DNA of 64,000 nt from Homarus americanus (lineage: Eukaryota; Arthropoda; Malacostraca; Decapoda; Nephropidae): NCBI RefSeq assembly GCF_018991925.1, contig NW_024735503.1, positions 4,559,384 to 4,623,383 of the forward strand, written 5' to 3'. Made by a program: the position numbers and the translations under genes. The notes beneath the pieces were generated by a model. It was given only the letters and a program-made list of their open reading frames with translations, searched no databases and was not told the origin of the DNA. Below, piece after piece: positions 52,036 to 62,264 of this stretch. Numbering within the stretch: the first letter of the stretch is position 1; every line of letters begins with the position of its first letter.

Positions 52036-54176
52036 TGATGGTCGTGGTTGTTATAATCATGGTCGTGGTTGTTATAATCATGGTCGTGGTTTTGATCATA
52101 GTCGTGGTTATGATCATAGTCGTGGTTGTTATAATAATAATCGTGGTTGTTATAATCATGGTCGTGGTTGTTATAATCATGGTCGTGGTTGTCATAATCA
52201 TAATCGTGGTTGTTATAATCATGGTCCTGGTTGTTATAATCATATTCGTGTTATAATCATGGTCGTAGTTGTTATAATCATATTCGTGTTATAATCATGG
52301 TCGTAGTTGTTATAATCATATTCGTGTTTGTTATAATCATGGTCGTGTTTGTTATAATCATGGTCGTAGTTGTTATAATCATGGTCGTAGTTGTTATAAT
52401 CATGGTCGTGGTTGTTATAATCATGATCGTGGTTGTTATAATCATAATCGTGGTTGTTATAATCATGGTCGTGGTTGTTATAATCATGGTCGTGGTTGTT
52501 ATAATCATATTCGTATTTGTTATAATCATGGTCGTGGTTGTTATAATCATAATCGTGGTTGTTATAATCATGGTCGTGGTTGTTATAATATAATCGTGGT
52601 TGTATAATCATGGTCGTGGTGTTATTATAATCGTGGTTGTTATAATCATGGTCGTGGTTGTTATAATCATGGTCGTGGTTGTTATAATCATGGTCGTAGG
52701 TGTTATAATCATAGTCATGGTTGTTATAAATATGGTCATGTTTGTTATAATCATAATCGTGGTTATTTTAACCTTGGACGTGGTTGTTATAATCATAGTC
52801 GTGGTTGTTATAATCATAATCGTGGTTGTTATATTCATGGTCGCGTTTGTTATATTCATGGCCGTGCTTGTTATAGTCATAGTCGTGGTTGTTATAATCA
52901 TGGTCCTGGTTGTTATAATCATGGTCGTGGGTGTTATAATCATAGTCGTTGTTGTTATAATCGTGGTCGTGGTTATTATAATCATAGTCGTAGTTGTTAT
53001 AATCATAATTGTGGTTGTAATAATCATGGATGTGGTTGTTATAATCATGGTCGTGGTTGTTATAATCATATTCGTGGCTGTTATAATCATAGTCGTGGTT
53101 GTTATAATCATGGTCGTGGGTGTTATAATCATAGTCGTGTTTGTTATATTCGTGGTCGTGGTTGGAATAATCATAGTCGTGGTTATTATAATCATAGTCG
53201 TGGGTGTTATAATTATAGTCGTAGGTGCTATAATCATGGACGTAGGTGTTATATTCATGGTCGTTGTTGTTATAATCATGGTCGTGGTTGTTATAATCAT
53301 TGTCGTCGTTGTTATAATCATGTGGTCGTGGTTGTTATAATCATGGTCGTGGTTGTTATAATCATGGTCGTGGTTGTTATAATCATGGTCGTGGTTGTTA
53401 TAATCTGGTCGTGGTTATTTATAATCATGGGTCATGGTTGTTACCATCATGGTCGTGGTTGTTATAATCATGGTCGTGGTTGTTATAATCATGGTCGTGG
53501 TAGATATAATCATGGTCGTGAGTGTTATAATCATGGTCGTGGTTGATATAATCATAGTCGTGGTTATTATAATCATGGTCGTGAGTGTTATAATCATGGT
53601 CGTGGTTGTTATAATCATGGACGTGGTTGTTATAATCATAGTCGTGGTTAAGATCATAGTCGTGGTTGTTATAATCATAGACGTGGTTGTTATAATCATG
53701 GTCGTGAGTGTTATAATCATGGTCATTGTTGTTATAATCATAGTCGTGCTTGTTATAATCATCGTCGTGTTTGTTATAATCATGGTCGTGGTTATTATAA
53801 TCATGGTCGTGGTTGTTATAATCATGGTCGTGGTTTTTATAATCATAGTCGTGGTTGTTGTAATCATAGTCGTGGTTTTTATAATCATAGTCGTGGTTGT
53901 TGTTTTCATGGTCGTGGTTGTTATAATCATAGTCGTGGTTGTTATAATCATAGTCGTGTTTGTTATAATCGTCAGGTTGTTATAATCATGGGTCGTGGTT
54001 GTTATAATCATGGTCGTGGTTGTTATATTCATCATGGTCGTGGTTGTTATAATCATGGTCGTGGTTGTTATAATCATGGTCGTGGTTGTTATAATCATGG
54101 TCGTGGTTGTTATAATCATGGTCGTGGTTGTTATATTCATGGTCATGGTTGTTATAATCATGGCCGTGGTTATTAG
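52036..54176. repeat. 21-bp satellite array, about 100 copies
   Basis: A 2.1-kb tandem array of a 21-bp unit (GGTCGTGGTTG followed by TTATAATCAT), with point variants (CATAGTCGTG, CATAATCGTG) and occasional 20- or 18-bp units. Since 21 is a multiple of three, two plus-strand frames (heptads GRGCYNH and VVVIIMV) and two minus-strand frames (MIITTTT and HDYNNHD) stay open for up to about 740 bp. These ORFs (such as 52600-53340 plus and 53415-54161 minus) are not called as genes. Confidence 0.95.
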
Positions 54177-55429
54177 GTACTGTATGTATCTAATATACTA
54201 TAGGAAGGAATAGAATAAAGGTTAGAATAATTAGTTAAAGAAATATTCGCCAAAAGGAGAGGTTAAAATCATAAAAAAAAAAAATATGAATCACTGATGA
54301 TCATTTCGAAATATATTATATTATGAAGAGAAGTGACCATGATTCTGGTTAGATTAGTCATCATCTGCTTAAGTCATCATAGTCATCATATACGTTAGTC
54401 AGTTTTAGGCCCATCTCACAACCGACCATCGATGTTCTTTCCGCGCGAGGGTGTTAGTTTTCAATGCGTCTTATTATTTACGCTGGTGGATATAAGACCC
54501 AGCTACCCTCACTAACACAGCTACTGTATGGTCAATTTGATGTTATTCTTCTTTATAAATGCCTTCTAATCTGTCTCAAGTCTATCCGTGTGCGTCTGTC
54601 TGTTTGTCTAATGTGAACCAGTCAGTCAGCTGTCTGTATGTCTGTCTGTCTGTCATGTTAGGTGCCATATTGTCTATTTGTGCATGTATGAATCTGTCTA
54701 TTTTTGTCAACCTCCTGTCTGTTTCATTGTCTAGTTTCACCCTGTGTAGTCATGTATGTCTGTCTGTCTGTATGTATGTGTCTGTTATCTTTGTCTTTCA
54801 TAAGTCTGTCTGTCTGTCTGTCTGTCTTTCTGTGTGTCCTTGAATCTGTCTGTATTATGTCTTTTGTTTGTCCGCTTCTCTCTCTCTCTCTCCATTTTTA
54901 TCCGTACTATCTCTATCTTTATTTATATATCTCTATGTCTCTCCATTACACTACTCATCATATTTGGCACTTTTTCTTCCTTATTAAATAGGTGATTTTA
55001 ATATGGTATTCTGGGAACTTTTAAAAACACATCCCTCCATTCATACCTCCACCTCTCACTATCCCTCTCTCCCATCTCCTTTCCTAGCTCGCCTCTTAAG
55101 GATAATAATGTTTCTTCTCCTTCTGTTCTCCCTTTCTATCTTCTCCATGCATTCCTGTTATTATCTTTTTATCTCTTCTCCTTTTCCATGTAAAGTCAGC
55201 CACAGGAATAAGTACACACTGTAGCCTCGTAAGGTCCAAAAATACTCTGGTAACGTTGAAACTGCGCATCCAGACGCATGATGAAACTCAGCTCCCCCCA
55301 CCTGTTATCTCTACCTATTTTCTGTTTCCCCTTCTTTTTTCTTCTATTTACTCTTCTTCCTTCCTTTACTCATCCAAACAACATTTAAAAAAAGTAGGCT
55401 AAGAGAAAAAGTGGGGGGGGGGAGGAGGG
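54177..55429. other. Unassigned sequence with CTGT-rich low complexity
   Basis: 54580-54860 is rich in CTGT/TCTG repeats (microsatellite-like), followed by pyrimidine-rich sequence. ORFs over it (54559-54843, 54704-54991) are compositional. Confidence 0.55.
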
Positions 55430-55669
55430 AGCCGTACGATAACTGCAATCGTCCGGCCGGCAGACAGCGTACAGCGACATCTTTTGCCAGCGTAAATAAA
55501 ATCGTTAATTAATGCCTTCCTAAAGAAGCCATCGACATGGGACTAGGTTTGTTCCACTCTACGAATTTTTTTTACGATTATTCCACCAAGTTTGATGAAA
55601 AACGATTGTGCCGTTTCGGCTGCCCAGAACAGACAGTCAGACAGAGAGTTAGTCCTATAGTATATTAGA
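55430..55669 (-). mobile_element. Helitron 5' terminus (minus strand)
   Basis: On the minus strand, after an A, TCTAATATACTATAGGACTA begins a segment continuing with CTAACTCTCTGTCTGAC and TTCTGGGCAGCCGAAACGG. A 5' TC end after A, followed by a TATACTATAGGAC-like start, is a typical Helitron 5' terminus. The 3' end (hairpin plus CTRR) of this copy was not located. Confidence 0.5.
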
Positions 55670-55934
55670 TGACATGGTTTCCCAGACTAATCCATGGTAT
55701 GGAATATAACCAAGGCATAACAATAAATTGAGAGAAAGAAAATATTACTAGAAAATATAGATATGAAGCAAGAATATAAGTATTCAAGAGAATAAATAGG
55801 ATATAGAAAAAACTTGCCCCCTTACACTGCCGCCACAGAGAAGGACTTACAGATCACTGGCTTATGTCTTCCCACTTCTCGCCAAGTGTTGCGCTGCTTG
55901 ATGCATCACATAGGAGGGTGCGCCTTTAAATCGA

Positions 55935-56222
55935 ACCAGATGGGAGTCTGCTAAGCTCGTTCTCTCAAAAGTGGTTGTATTCTATGAAAAAGCAAATATT
56001 CCCATGATCACAGAAAGAAAGGCAAGTGAGAGGATGATCAAGTTCCTCGATGAAAACGACAAACTTAGAGCCATACCCTGCAAGCGTCGATCAACACCAG
56101 CCTCCCTTGCCAAGAAGGCGCAGATGGAGAAGAAATTGCCAAAGACATTTCCACTGTGGCCAGCTAATGCTGAGCAGCTTATCAAGAATGTAGAAGATAA
56201 AGCTTTTCTACAGTCCTTGAAG
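55935..56222 (+). CDS. Unrecognised partial ORF interrupted by Gypsy-3
   Basis: The open frame RWESAKLVLSKVVVFYEKAN continues as IPMITERKASERMIKFLDEN and, further on, WPANAEQLIKNVEDKAFLQS, then two stops just before the Gypsy-3 target duplication. After Gypsy-3 (59059 on) a related frame gives FGQRDMVLARKVQSRHARES. The lysine- and glutamate-rich, helical composition and the E-D-K-A-F-L motif recall DUF-like proteins often found in arthropod mobile elements, but I cannot name the family. It precedes Helitron helicase sequence and may belong to the Helitron or be cargo. Confidence 0.4.
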
Positions 56223-56228
56223 TGATAG

Positions 56229-56561
56229 TGTAGTGGACGTCTCCCCTACAACTACGCATCGCATTCCAATGCCGCCGTATCCTAGCAACCGAGCCAAAAG
56301 ACCGGCGACTTCTCGGGTTTTTCCAACATGACTCATAGTGGCTGCTGGGTATATAAGCTCTGTCTCTCCATTGAGATTCATTCTGACCATTCTTCTTGAA
56401 CAAGCAACACCTTCCTCCTCCGCCGCTGCCTGGCTGCCTTAGCTCCTCCTCGCCTGCCTGGCGGTCCTCGCTCCCGCCAGCGAGCATGGCGACCCACCAG
56501 CTGTCCTCCTCACCAACCAACTCTCATTCTGGCCCATCTTCCTGAACACGCAACACCACCT
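56229..56561 (+). repeat. Gypsy-3 5' LTR, 3'-truncated
   Basis: TGTAGTGGACGTCTCCCC and on; aligns with 58567-58898 and then stops. About 155 bp of the LTR end are missing. Confidence 0.88.
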
Positions 56562-57276
56562 CCCAGCGCCTCCTCACGCAACGTGTCGTCTGGCCCGGCA
56601 TCAAATCCGATACTAAGAAATGGGCTGCCCAGTGCCTGGCCTGCCAGTCCTCCAAAATACATCGTCACATACGGGCCCCCTTACAAGCCTTTCCTATTCC
56701 CAAAGGACGTTTTCAAGTAGTACACCTCGACATCGTGGGACCTCTACCATCATCCTACGGTAGCACCTACATCTTCACCTGCATCGACCGTTTCACCAGG
56801 TGGACAGAAGCAATTCCCATGCCCAACGCTACAGCAGAGACTACTGTCCGCGCCTTCATGTCCGGTTGGGTTTCCCGTTTTGGCCCCCCCGCAACCGTAA
56901 TCACTGACCGAGGAGTACAGTTTGAGTCACAACTCTGGCAGCACCTCCTACAGTTCCTCGGCACGTCTAGACAACGCACTACAGCATACCACCCTCAAGC
57001 CAACGGCATGGTAGAACGTTTTCACCGGCAGCTGAAGGACGCACTCAAGGCACAGCACGACCCTTACAGCTGGACTGATGCGCTTCCCTTAGTGCTCCTC
57101 GGCATCCGTGCGTCACACAAGGAGGATATGGACTGTAGCCCAGCAGATCTGACACTAGGCGAGCCCCTTCGGCTACCCGGGGATTTCTCACTCCCTCCTG
57201 ATCCCAACCAAACCACTCCAGCCGTTCGTCACGACTTACTCCAAAAGCTACGACAAGCAGTTTCTGCATTCAGAGC
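56562..57276 (+). pseudogene. Gypsy-3 integrase, N-terminal zinc-binding and catalytic core
   Basis: In frame from RLLTQRVVWPGIKSDTKKW: zinc-binding CLACQ (the histidine pair is lost), then catalytic HLDIVGPL, VITDRGVQFES and YHPQANGMVERFHRQLK, giving the D, D and E of a retroviral integrase. ALPLVLLGIRASHKEDM and SPADLTLGEPLRLPG follow. The ORF start at 56735 is arbitrary. The element is dead: no histidine half of the zinc finger, no polymerase, and the frame is diverted by the CR1 insertion at 57284. The 342-codon ORF 56735-57763 is a chance fusion of this integrase with the CR1 C-terminus. Confidence 0.88.
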
Positions 57277-57283
57277 TACTGCT

Positions 57284-57835
57284 GACGTTATCTTGAAACT
57301 TTACCTAGCATTAGTGAGGCCACACATGGATTATGCGGTTCAGTTCTGGTGTCCTTATTATAGAATGGACATAGATTCTTTGGAGAGAGTACAAAGAAGA
57401 ATGACAAAAATGATCCATAATATTAGAAACCTTCCATATGAAGAAAGACTGAAAAGCTTAGGCTTACATTCATTAGAGAGGCGTAGAGTTAGGGGAGATA
57501 TGATAGAGGTGTACAAGTGGGTAAGTGGGATTAACAAGGGTAAAATGGAAGATGTTTTGAAGCTCAGTAATAACGAAATAACTAGAACAAATGGCTTTAA
57601 ATTAGATAAATTCCGATTCAGAAAGGATATAGGCAAGCACTGGTTTGGTAATAGAGTTGTGGATATGTGGAATAGGCTACAGAGTGCTATAGTAGGATCG
57701 GGGACGCTAGGGAGCTTCAAGACGAAGTTGGATAGGCACGTGGAAGTGCTGGGATGGGTGTGAAAGGGATCTGCCCTGTATGGGCCAGTCGGCCTCCTGC
57801 AGTATCCCACTTTCTTATGTTCTTATGTTCTTATG
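57284..57835 (+). mobile_element. 5'-truncated CR1/L2-like LINE tail with (TTCTTATG)n end
   Basis: Target duplication TACTGCT at 57277-57283 and 57836-57842. Encodes the C-terminal end of a LINE reverse transcriptase (LYLALVRPHMDYAVQFWCPY, LKSLGLHSLERRRVRGDMIE, MWNRLQSAIVGSG), then a stop at about 57763 and a 3' end of repeated TTCTTATG, the 8-bp tail typical of CR1-type LINEs. Different subfamily from LINE-1 and LINE-2. It happens to be in frame with the integrase at its 5' junction. Confidence 0.92.
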
Positions 57836-58385
57836 TACTGCTCCACGCCAGCCTACTCGGCACCCTGAACACATCCCTCCTGCACTACTCACAGCCGAGT
57901 ATGTTTTCGTCAGGCATGATGCTCACCGCAACCCATTACAACGCCCCTACGATGGACCCTACCAGGTGGTTACCCGTTCAGCAAAGTTCCTGACAATTAT
58001 CCGGAATGGCAGACATGACACCGTCAGCATAGACCGAGTCAAACCGGCCGCCTTACCCGTCGGGCCCCCAGCCCAGCAGCACCATCAACAAACTACGCCT
58101 GCACCAGTCCACCCGCAGTTACCACCGGCAGCAACACCACGCCCACGATATTTCTGGGCACCCTCTTTTCACCCTCATGTACAACCTGCTCCTGTCATAG
58201 AACCTGCACCTGTAATAAACCTCCCTTCTATCATAGAACCTGCTCCTGTCATAGACCCTCCTCCTGTCATAGAACCTGAACCTGTAATAGATCTCCCTTC
58301 TATCATAGAACCTGCTCCTGCCATGGACCCTCCTCCTGACGCAGCCCCTGCAGCAGCAGGAGCACAACAACCATTGCTTGTATAA
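57836..58385 (+). pseudogene. Gypsy-3 integrase C-terminal region and proline-rich tail
   Basis: Continues after the CR1 insertion: TAEYVFVRHDAH, RPYDGPYQVVTRSAKFLTI and SIDRVKPAALP, the GPY/F module of Gypsy integrases, then a tail of repeated IIEPAPVIDPPP units and a stop. The repeated segment (58187-58345) is a local ~60-bp duplication. Confidence 0.85.
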
Positions 58386-58547
58386 CCTCCTCTAATCCCA
58401 AACCCTCTTTCTCCTCCTAATTCTCCCACAGGTTTTGTGTCACTGGACGGAGTTGTTACACGTAGCAGTCGAGTCGTACATACACCTGCCCGGTATATGT
58501 TATGTGTGGGACACAACCCGGACAACATCCAGCCTCCCGCCGAGCCG

Positions 58548-58566
58548 GGAGGGGAGGGGGGAGTAT
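58548..58566 (+). promoter_or_regulatory. Gypsy-3 polypurine tract
   Basis: GGGAGGGGAGGGGGGAGTAT directly before the 3' LTR; the same tract type as in Gypsy-2 and the TRIM-like element. Confidence 0.8.
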
Positions 58567-59054
58567 TGTAGTGGACGTCTCTCCTACAACTACACATCGC
58601 ATTCCAATGCCGCCGTATCCTAGCAACCGAGCCAAAAGACCGGCGACTTCTCGGGTTTTTCCAACATGACTCATAGTGGCTGCTGGGTATATAAGCTCTA
58701 TCTCTCCATTGAGATTCATTCTGACCATTCTTCTTGAACAAGCAACACCTCCTCCTCCGCCGCTGCCTGGCGGCCTTCGCTTCTCCTCGCCTGCCTGACG
58801 GTCCTCGCTCCCGCCAGCGAGCATGGCGATCCACCAGCTGTCCTTCTCTGAGCTTCCTCACCAACCAACTCTCATTCTGCCCATCTTCCTGAACAAGCAA
58901 CACCTCCTCCAGCAAGCTCCACGCTGGCCCCTCACCACACGGCACCTCCAGCACCAGACTGTCTATCATATAACTTATATTATACAAGAAAACCACATTA
59001 GAGTTTCCTTCCATCCTGAGTGCTAGACAACATTAATATCTCGATACCCCTACA
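58567..59054 (+). repeat. Gypsy-3 3' LTR
   Basis: TGTAGTGGACGTCTCTCC ... GATACCCCTACA, 488 bp, TATATAAGC box at about 58688. Confidence 0.9.
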
Positions 59055-59432
59055 ATAGCAAAGCAACTTTGGTCAGCGTGACATGGTGCTTGCTAGAAAA
59101 GTCCAAAGTCGCCATGCACGCGAAAGTGCAGAGGCAGAGAGAAAAGAACGGATGCACCAGGAAATGTCCAGCACATCGAATAGCTTCAGAAGCATGACAC
59201 GGAGAATTTTGTGAGTAGACTTCCACGAGTGATACTGTGTGTGTGCTTCATCTGCTGCGGGTCCTTTTGCCAGGAGTCATCATCGCATGGTCTGCACTGG
59301 AACAACAGTCTTCATTCAGCATGACATCAAGAAGAAACCCAAACTCGTTGCATTAGCGAATAAGCCGCCCGGACCAAACTTGGCATGGATAGCAAGTGTC
59401 ATGTTGGGATCTTAAAAAAACTCCAACCAACC

Positions 59433-59483
59433 CGACCCGACCCGACCCGACCAGACCCGACCCGACCAGACCCGACCCGACCC
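59433..59483. repeat. (CCGAC)n minisatellite
   Basis: Five-base CCGAC units with a few CCAGA variants. Confidence 0.9.
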
Positions 59484-59559
59484 GTTAAACCACACAGAGG
59501 TTGAAAAGTCGTATTACATCCCACGTATTATAGGTAATTTTATCCTTATATATACTACT

Positions 59560-59640
59560 ACAGTACTACACGTTCACTACAACACCCGTACTACACGGTC
59601 ACTACAACACCCATACTACACGTTCACTACAACACCATTG
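59560..59640. repeat. ~27-bp tandem repeat, three copies
   Basis: ACTACACGTTCACTACAACA units with C/G variants. Confidence 0.85.
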
Positions 59641-59729
59641 AACCCCAGGTCGTCTCTCAACATTCGCTCACAATGAGAAACCAGTGTGCAACATTAAAAA
59701 AGGATCGGCAAAGGCAAAACTCTTAGAAA

Positions 59730-60919
59730 AATGCAGCCTCCATGCCTCAAGGAATCATACCTTTGGAGAAGTGTTCCGACACTCACCCTATCCACAAACA
59801 TGAGAGAACAACTACAAGGAGATCAGGATGCTGGACGGTTTGCAAACCTTCTACTACAAATTGGGAATGGAACTTTCCCTGTTGATTCAGAAGGACAAAT
59901 AATCATTCCTCAAGGATGTGGAAATGTTGTAAAGTCCTCAACTGAGCTCACTCACATGGTCTACCCAAACATTATCCACCACTACAAGGATCACAAGTAG
60001 CTGCGTGAACGTGCAATTCTGGCACCAAAGAATGAAACATTGGCTGAAATCAACATGACTCGACTCAGACAGCTCCAGGCAGTGAGACCTCATTCAAATC
60101 TGTTGATACAGTAATCGACTAGGACCAAGCAGTCCAGTACACTGCAGAATTCCTTAATTCTTTGGAGCCCGCTGGAATGCCTCCTCACCACCCCACTCTC
60201 AAGATTGGAACTCCTATAATGCTCTTAAGAAATCTTGAACCACCAATCCTCTGCAATGGCACAAGATTGGTGGTGAAGAACATGATGCCACATGTACTGG
60301 AAGCTACAATACTGACAGGAAAAGCGAAAGGAGAGGACGTTTCTATACCAAGGATACCTCTCATCACTGACCTGCGATTTTTTTTTTATTATTTATTTAT
60401 TGGGCATTCCCCTACATCCTTGTGTAAGGTGAAGCGCAGAAGCGTTTACAGTGCCCAACAGGGAAGCATGCTAAGTTCATGCTTGTCTTTATGTCTCACG
60501 AGTTAAGGGCGTAGAAGCCTGAAGAGTCAAGGGCATAGAAGCCTGAAGAGTCAATGGTTTGTGTCATCAAGTTATTGGAAGCTCCAACAACTTGTCCCTG
60601 AATACGAATCCGCAACTTTCGATTTACACCAGGTACCTACTTTACTGCTAGGTGAACAGGGACTAATGGGGGCTAGGAAGCTGACCTGCCATTTGAGTTC
60701 GAGCGACTTCAGTTCCCGGTTAAAGTGAGCTTTGCCATGACCATCTACAAAAGCCAGGGACAGTCCCTAAAGATGGTTGGCCTAAACCTGGTGTTTCCTT
60801 GCTTCTCTCATGGACAGTTCTATGTTGTATGCTTCAGAGTGGGAACTGGCAAAAATCTGTGCATACTTGCTGCTAATGGCAAAACCAAAAATGTGGTCTA
60901 CCTTAATGCACTACAGTGA
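59730..60919 (+). pseudogene. Helitron helicase (Pif1-like), C-terminal half
   Basis: Frames: 59731-60000 (LTLSTNMREQLQGDQDAGRF, FPVDSEGQIIIPQG, HMVYPNIIHHYKDHK, then a stop), 60001-60370 with frameshifts (LRERAILAPKNET, then [36 protein letters not shown]) and, after a SINE insertion, 60690-60919 (FEFERLQFPVKVSFAMTIYK, SQGQSLKMVGLNL, FYVVCFRVGTGKNLCILA). These match Pif1-family helicase motifs IV-VI as found in Helitrons (N-G-T-R-L; K-S-Q-G-Q). The ATP-binding Walker motifs are absent, deleted upstream. The helicase unwinds DNA during rolling-circle transposition. Non-functional. Confidence 0.88.
60376..60680 (-). mobile_element. tRNA(Ala)-like SINE, 5'-truncated, in Helitron helicase
   Basis: Target duplication CTGACCTGC at 60367-60375 and 60681-60689. 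Has the T-rich (A-rich on its own strand) tail at the left and the body, but the tRNA head is missing. Removing the SINE restores the helicase frame. Confidence 0.92.
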
Positions 60920-60969
60920 GAATGTGGAGCCTCCCGGAGGGTGGCGTCCTACCGTTGTCTAGCGAAAGA

Positions 60970-60997
60970 GCCGCCCGGAAGGCGGCGATTCCGCTAG
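60970..60997 (+). other. Helitron 3' terminal hairpin and CTAG end
   Basis: GCCGCC (60970-60975), loop CGGAA, GGCGGC (60981-60986), then GATTCCGCTAG, with T following at 60998. This is where rolling-circle replication would stop. Confidence 0.8.
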
Positions 60998-61135
60998 TTG
61001 TAAATAATCGTTAAGGTTTCATCAAGCCTTGAAAAGCCCTGGCTTCGGCTTCATGACCTTTTTAACATCTCACTTCGACTTCATGACTTTAACGACTGGC
61101 TTTGAAGCCGGAGGCTTGGCTTCGTACCCATGCCT

Positions 61136-62005
61136 GTTGAGAGGTGAATCAATGTGAAAACTATCAAGTGATAGAAGAAAGATAAGGTCCTGGGATAATA
61201 CGGCAGACCCGTAGACCACTCAACCCCAATAAGTCACCAGATCCCGATGAGATATTTGTAAAGGCCTAGTACTTTAGGATATAAATCCCTTGCTAGCCTA
61301 ATCAGGATCTTATAAAAGGAAAGTCAAGAACCATGGGTTTCCAAGGGGTAACAAACAACCGTTAGAGATTGACATCTCTTTACTACGAAAATAATCACAA
61401 TAATTGACACCACTCACACAAATATCAAGTAAACAATTACGGGAGTCAAACAATTACAGAAGTCAAACAATTACTGGAGTCAAACACTTACGAGTCAAAC
61501 AATTACGGGAGTCAAACAATTACGGGGGTCAAACAATGTACAGATATTTCCTACGGCGGCAGCCCGGTGGAATGCTCCGTTAATGCGGTGGTCCGCTCTC
61601 AGGGGGAAGGTCCAGGGCAGCTTCCTCACTTGGCGCCGGCGTTGGTGGGCGATGTCTTGCCACACAGGAGAGACGCCAGGGCACGGACGGTGGATAGGGC
61701 GTGGATGAAGTGGCGATGACGTGGCAGCCGCGGTAGTAGCTGGAGAAGGTGTCCGGAGATTGACAGCCAAATAGTGAAGGACTAAGGAATCAGCCCACGA
61801 GCCCCAGGAGCCTCAGATGAGCACACAACCAGAATTTGAACGAACAGCGGGGTGCAAGTACAGCTGTGTTGATGGCTGGGTAATGTCTGCTGTGTGACGA
61901 AGCAGCAGCGACCTTCTCACCTCTTCTTTCTACTCTCTAGTGGGGGCTAAGAACAAGCAAACGAGCGGCGGACAACCATCCCGCTCATTACCGCCCTTAC
62001 ACAGC
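61136..62005 (-). mobile_element. Possible 3' LTR of the protease-integrase element
   Basis: On the minus strand TGTAAGGGCGGTAATG starts immediately after a purine-rich GGGGGAGCTG, downstream of the protease-integrase ORF. A matching CA-type end (CTCTCAACA) occurs at 61136-61144. Boundaries are tentative, since no second LTR or target duplication is visible. A ~17-bp repeat (AGTCAAACAATTACGGG) occupies about 61431-61530. The ORF 61495-61770 is unrecognised. Confidence 0.4.
61431..61530. repeat. ~17-bp tandem repeat, about six copies
   Basis: Imperfect AGTCAAACAATTACGGG units. Confidence 0.85.
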
Positions 62006-62264
62006 TCCCCCAACAAAAATCTAGTGTAAGGTAGATTAAAACTTAAGATTAGTACAACAAACATATAACAATCCTACAAAAAATGGTTAAATATACAGAG
62101 CAAAATAAAGAATAGAGAATGGTCACACTAAAAAGAATAAGTAGTAACTTGATGTTCAAATATCGTAAAGCCGTATCAAGGAACTGCACGTGGGATCCAT
62201 TTCAGTCCAGGTTTATGTTTGGGCCCATTGCCAGTCGTAGAGGATTCTTCTATCCCGTCCGGTG

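Larger units (their letters stand above)
56229..59054 (+). mobile_element. Gypsy-3 (CsRn1-like), 5' half deleted, with nested CR1 tail
   Basis: Target duplication ATAG at 56225-56228 and 59055-59058. The 5' LTR is cut at about 56561, and the sequence jumps straight to the integrase; the 3' LTR is complete. Since both outer ends and the duplication are intact, the deletion (end of LTR, primer site, gag, protease, RT, RNase H) must have occurred after integration. A CR1-type fragment is inserted in the integrase. Confidence 0.9.
59059..60997 (+). mobile_element. Helitron remnant, 3' part with terminal hairpin
   Basis: Contains helicase relics (59730-60919) and ends in a canonical Helitron terminus at 60997: stem GCCGCC/GGCGGC, 11 nt, CTAG, then T. 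The 5' end is not established; it would lie before the Gypsy-3 insertion. No Rep (HUH) domain is visible. Confidence 0.75.

Noticed and set aside
52600..54161. Long ORFs on both strands (up to 248 codons) resembling membrane or repeat proteins
   Set aside because: They are produced by a 21-bp satellite whose length is a multiple of three; no start context, splice signal or non-repeat domain.
52036..54176. CRISPR-like array
   Set aside because: Units are contiguous without unique spacers, and the DNA is eukaryotic.
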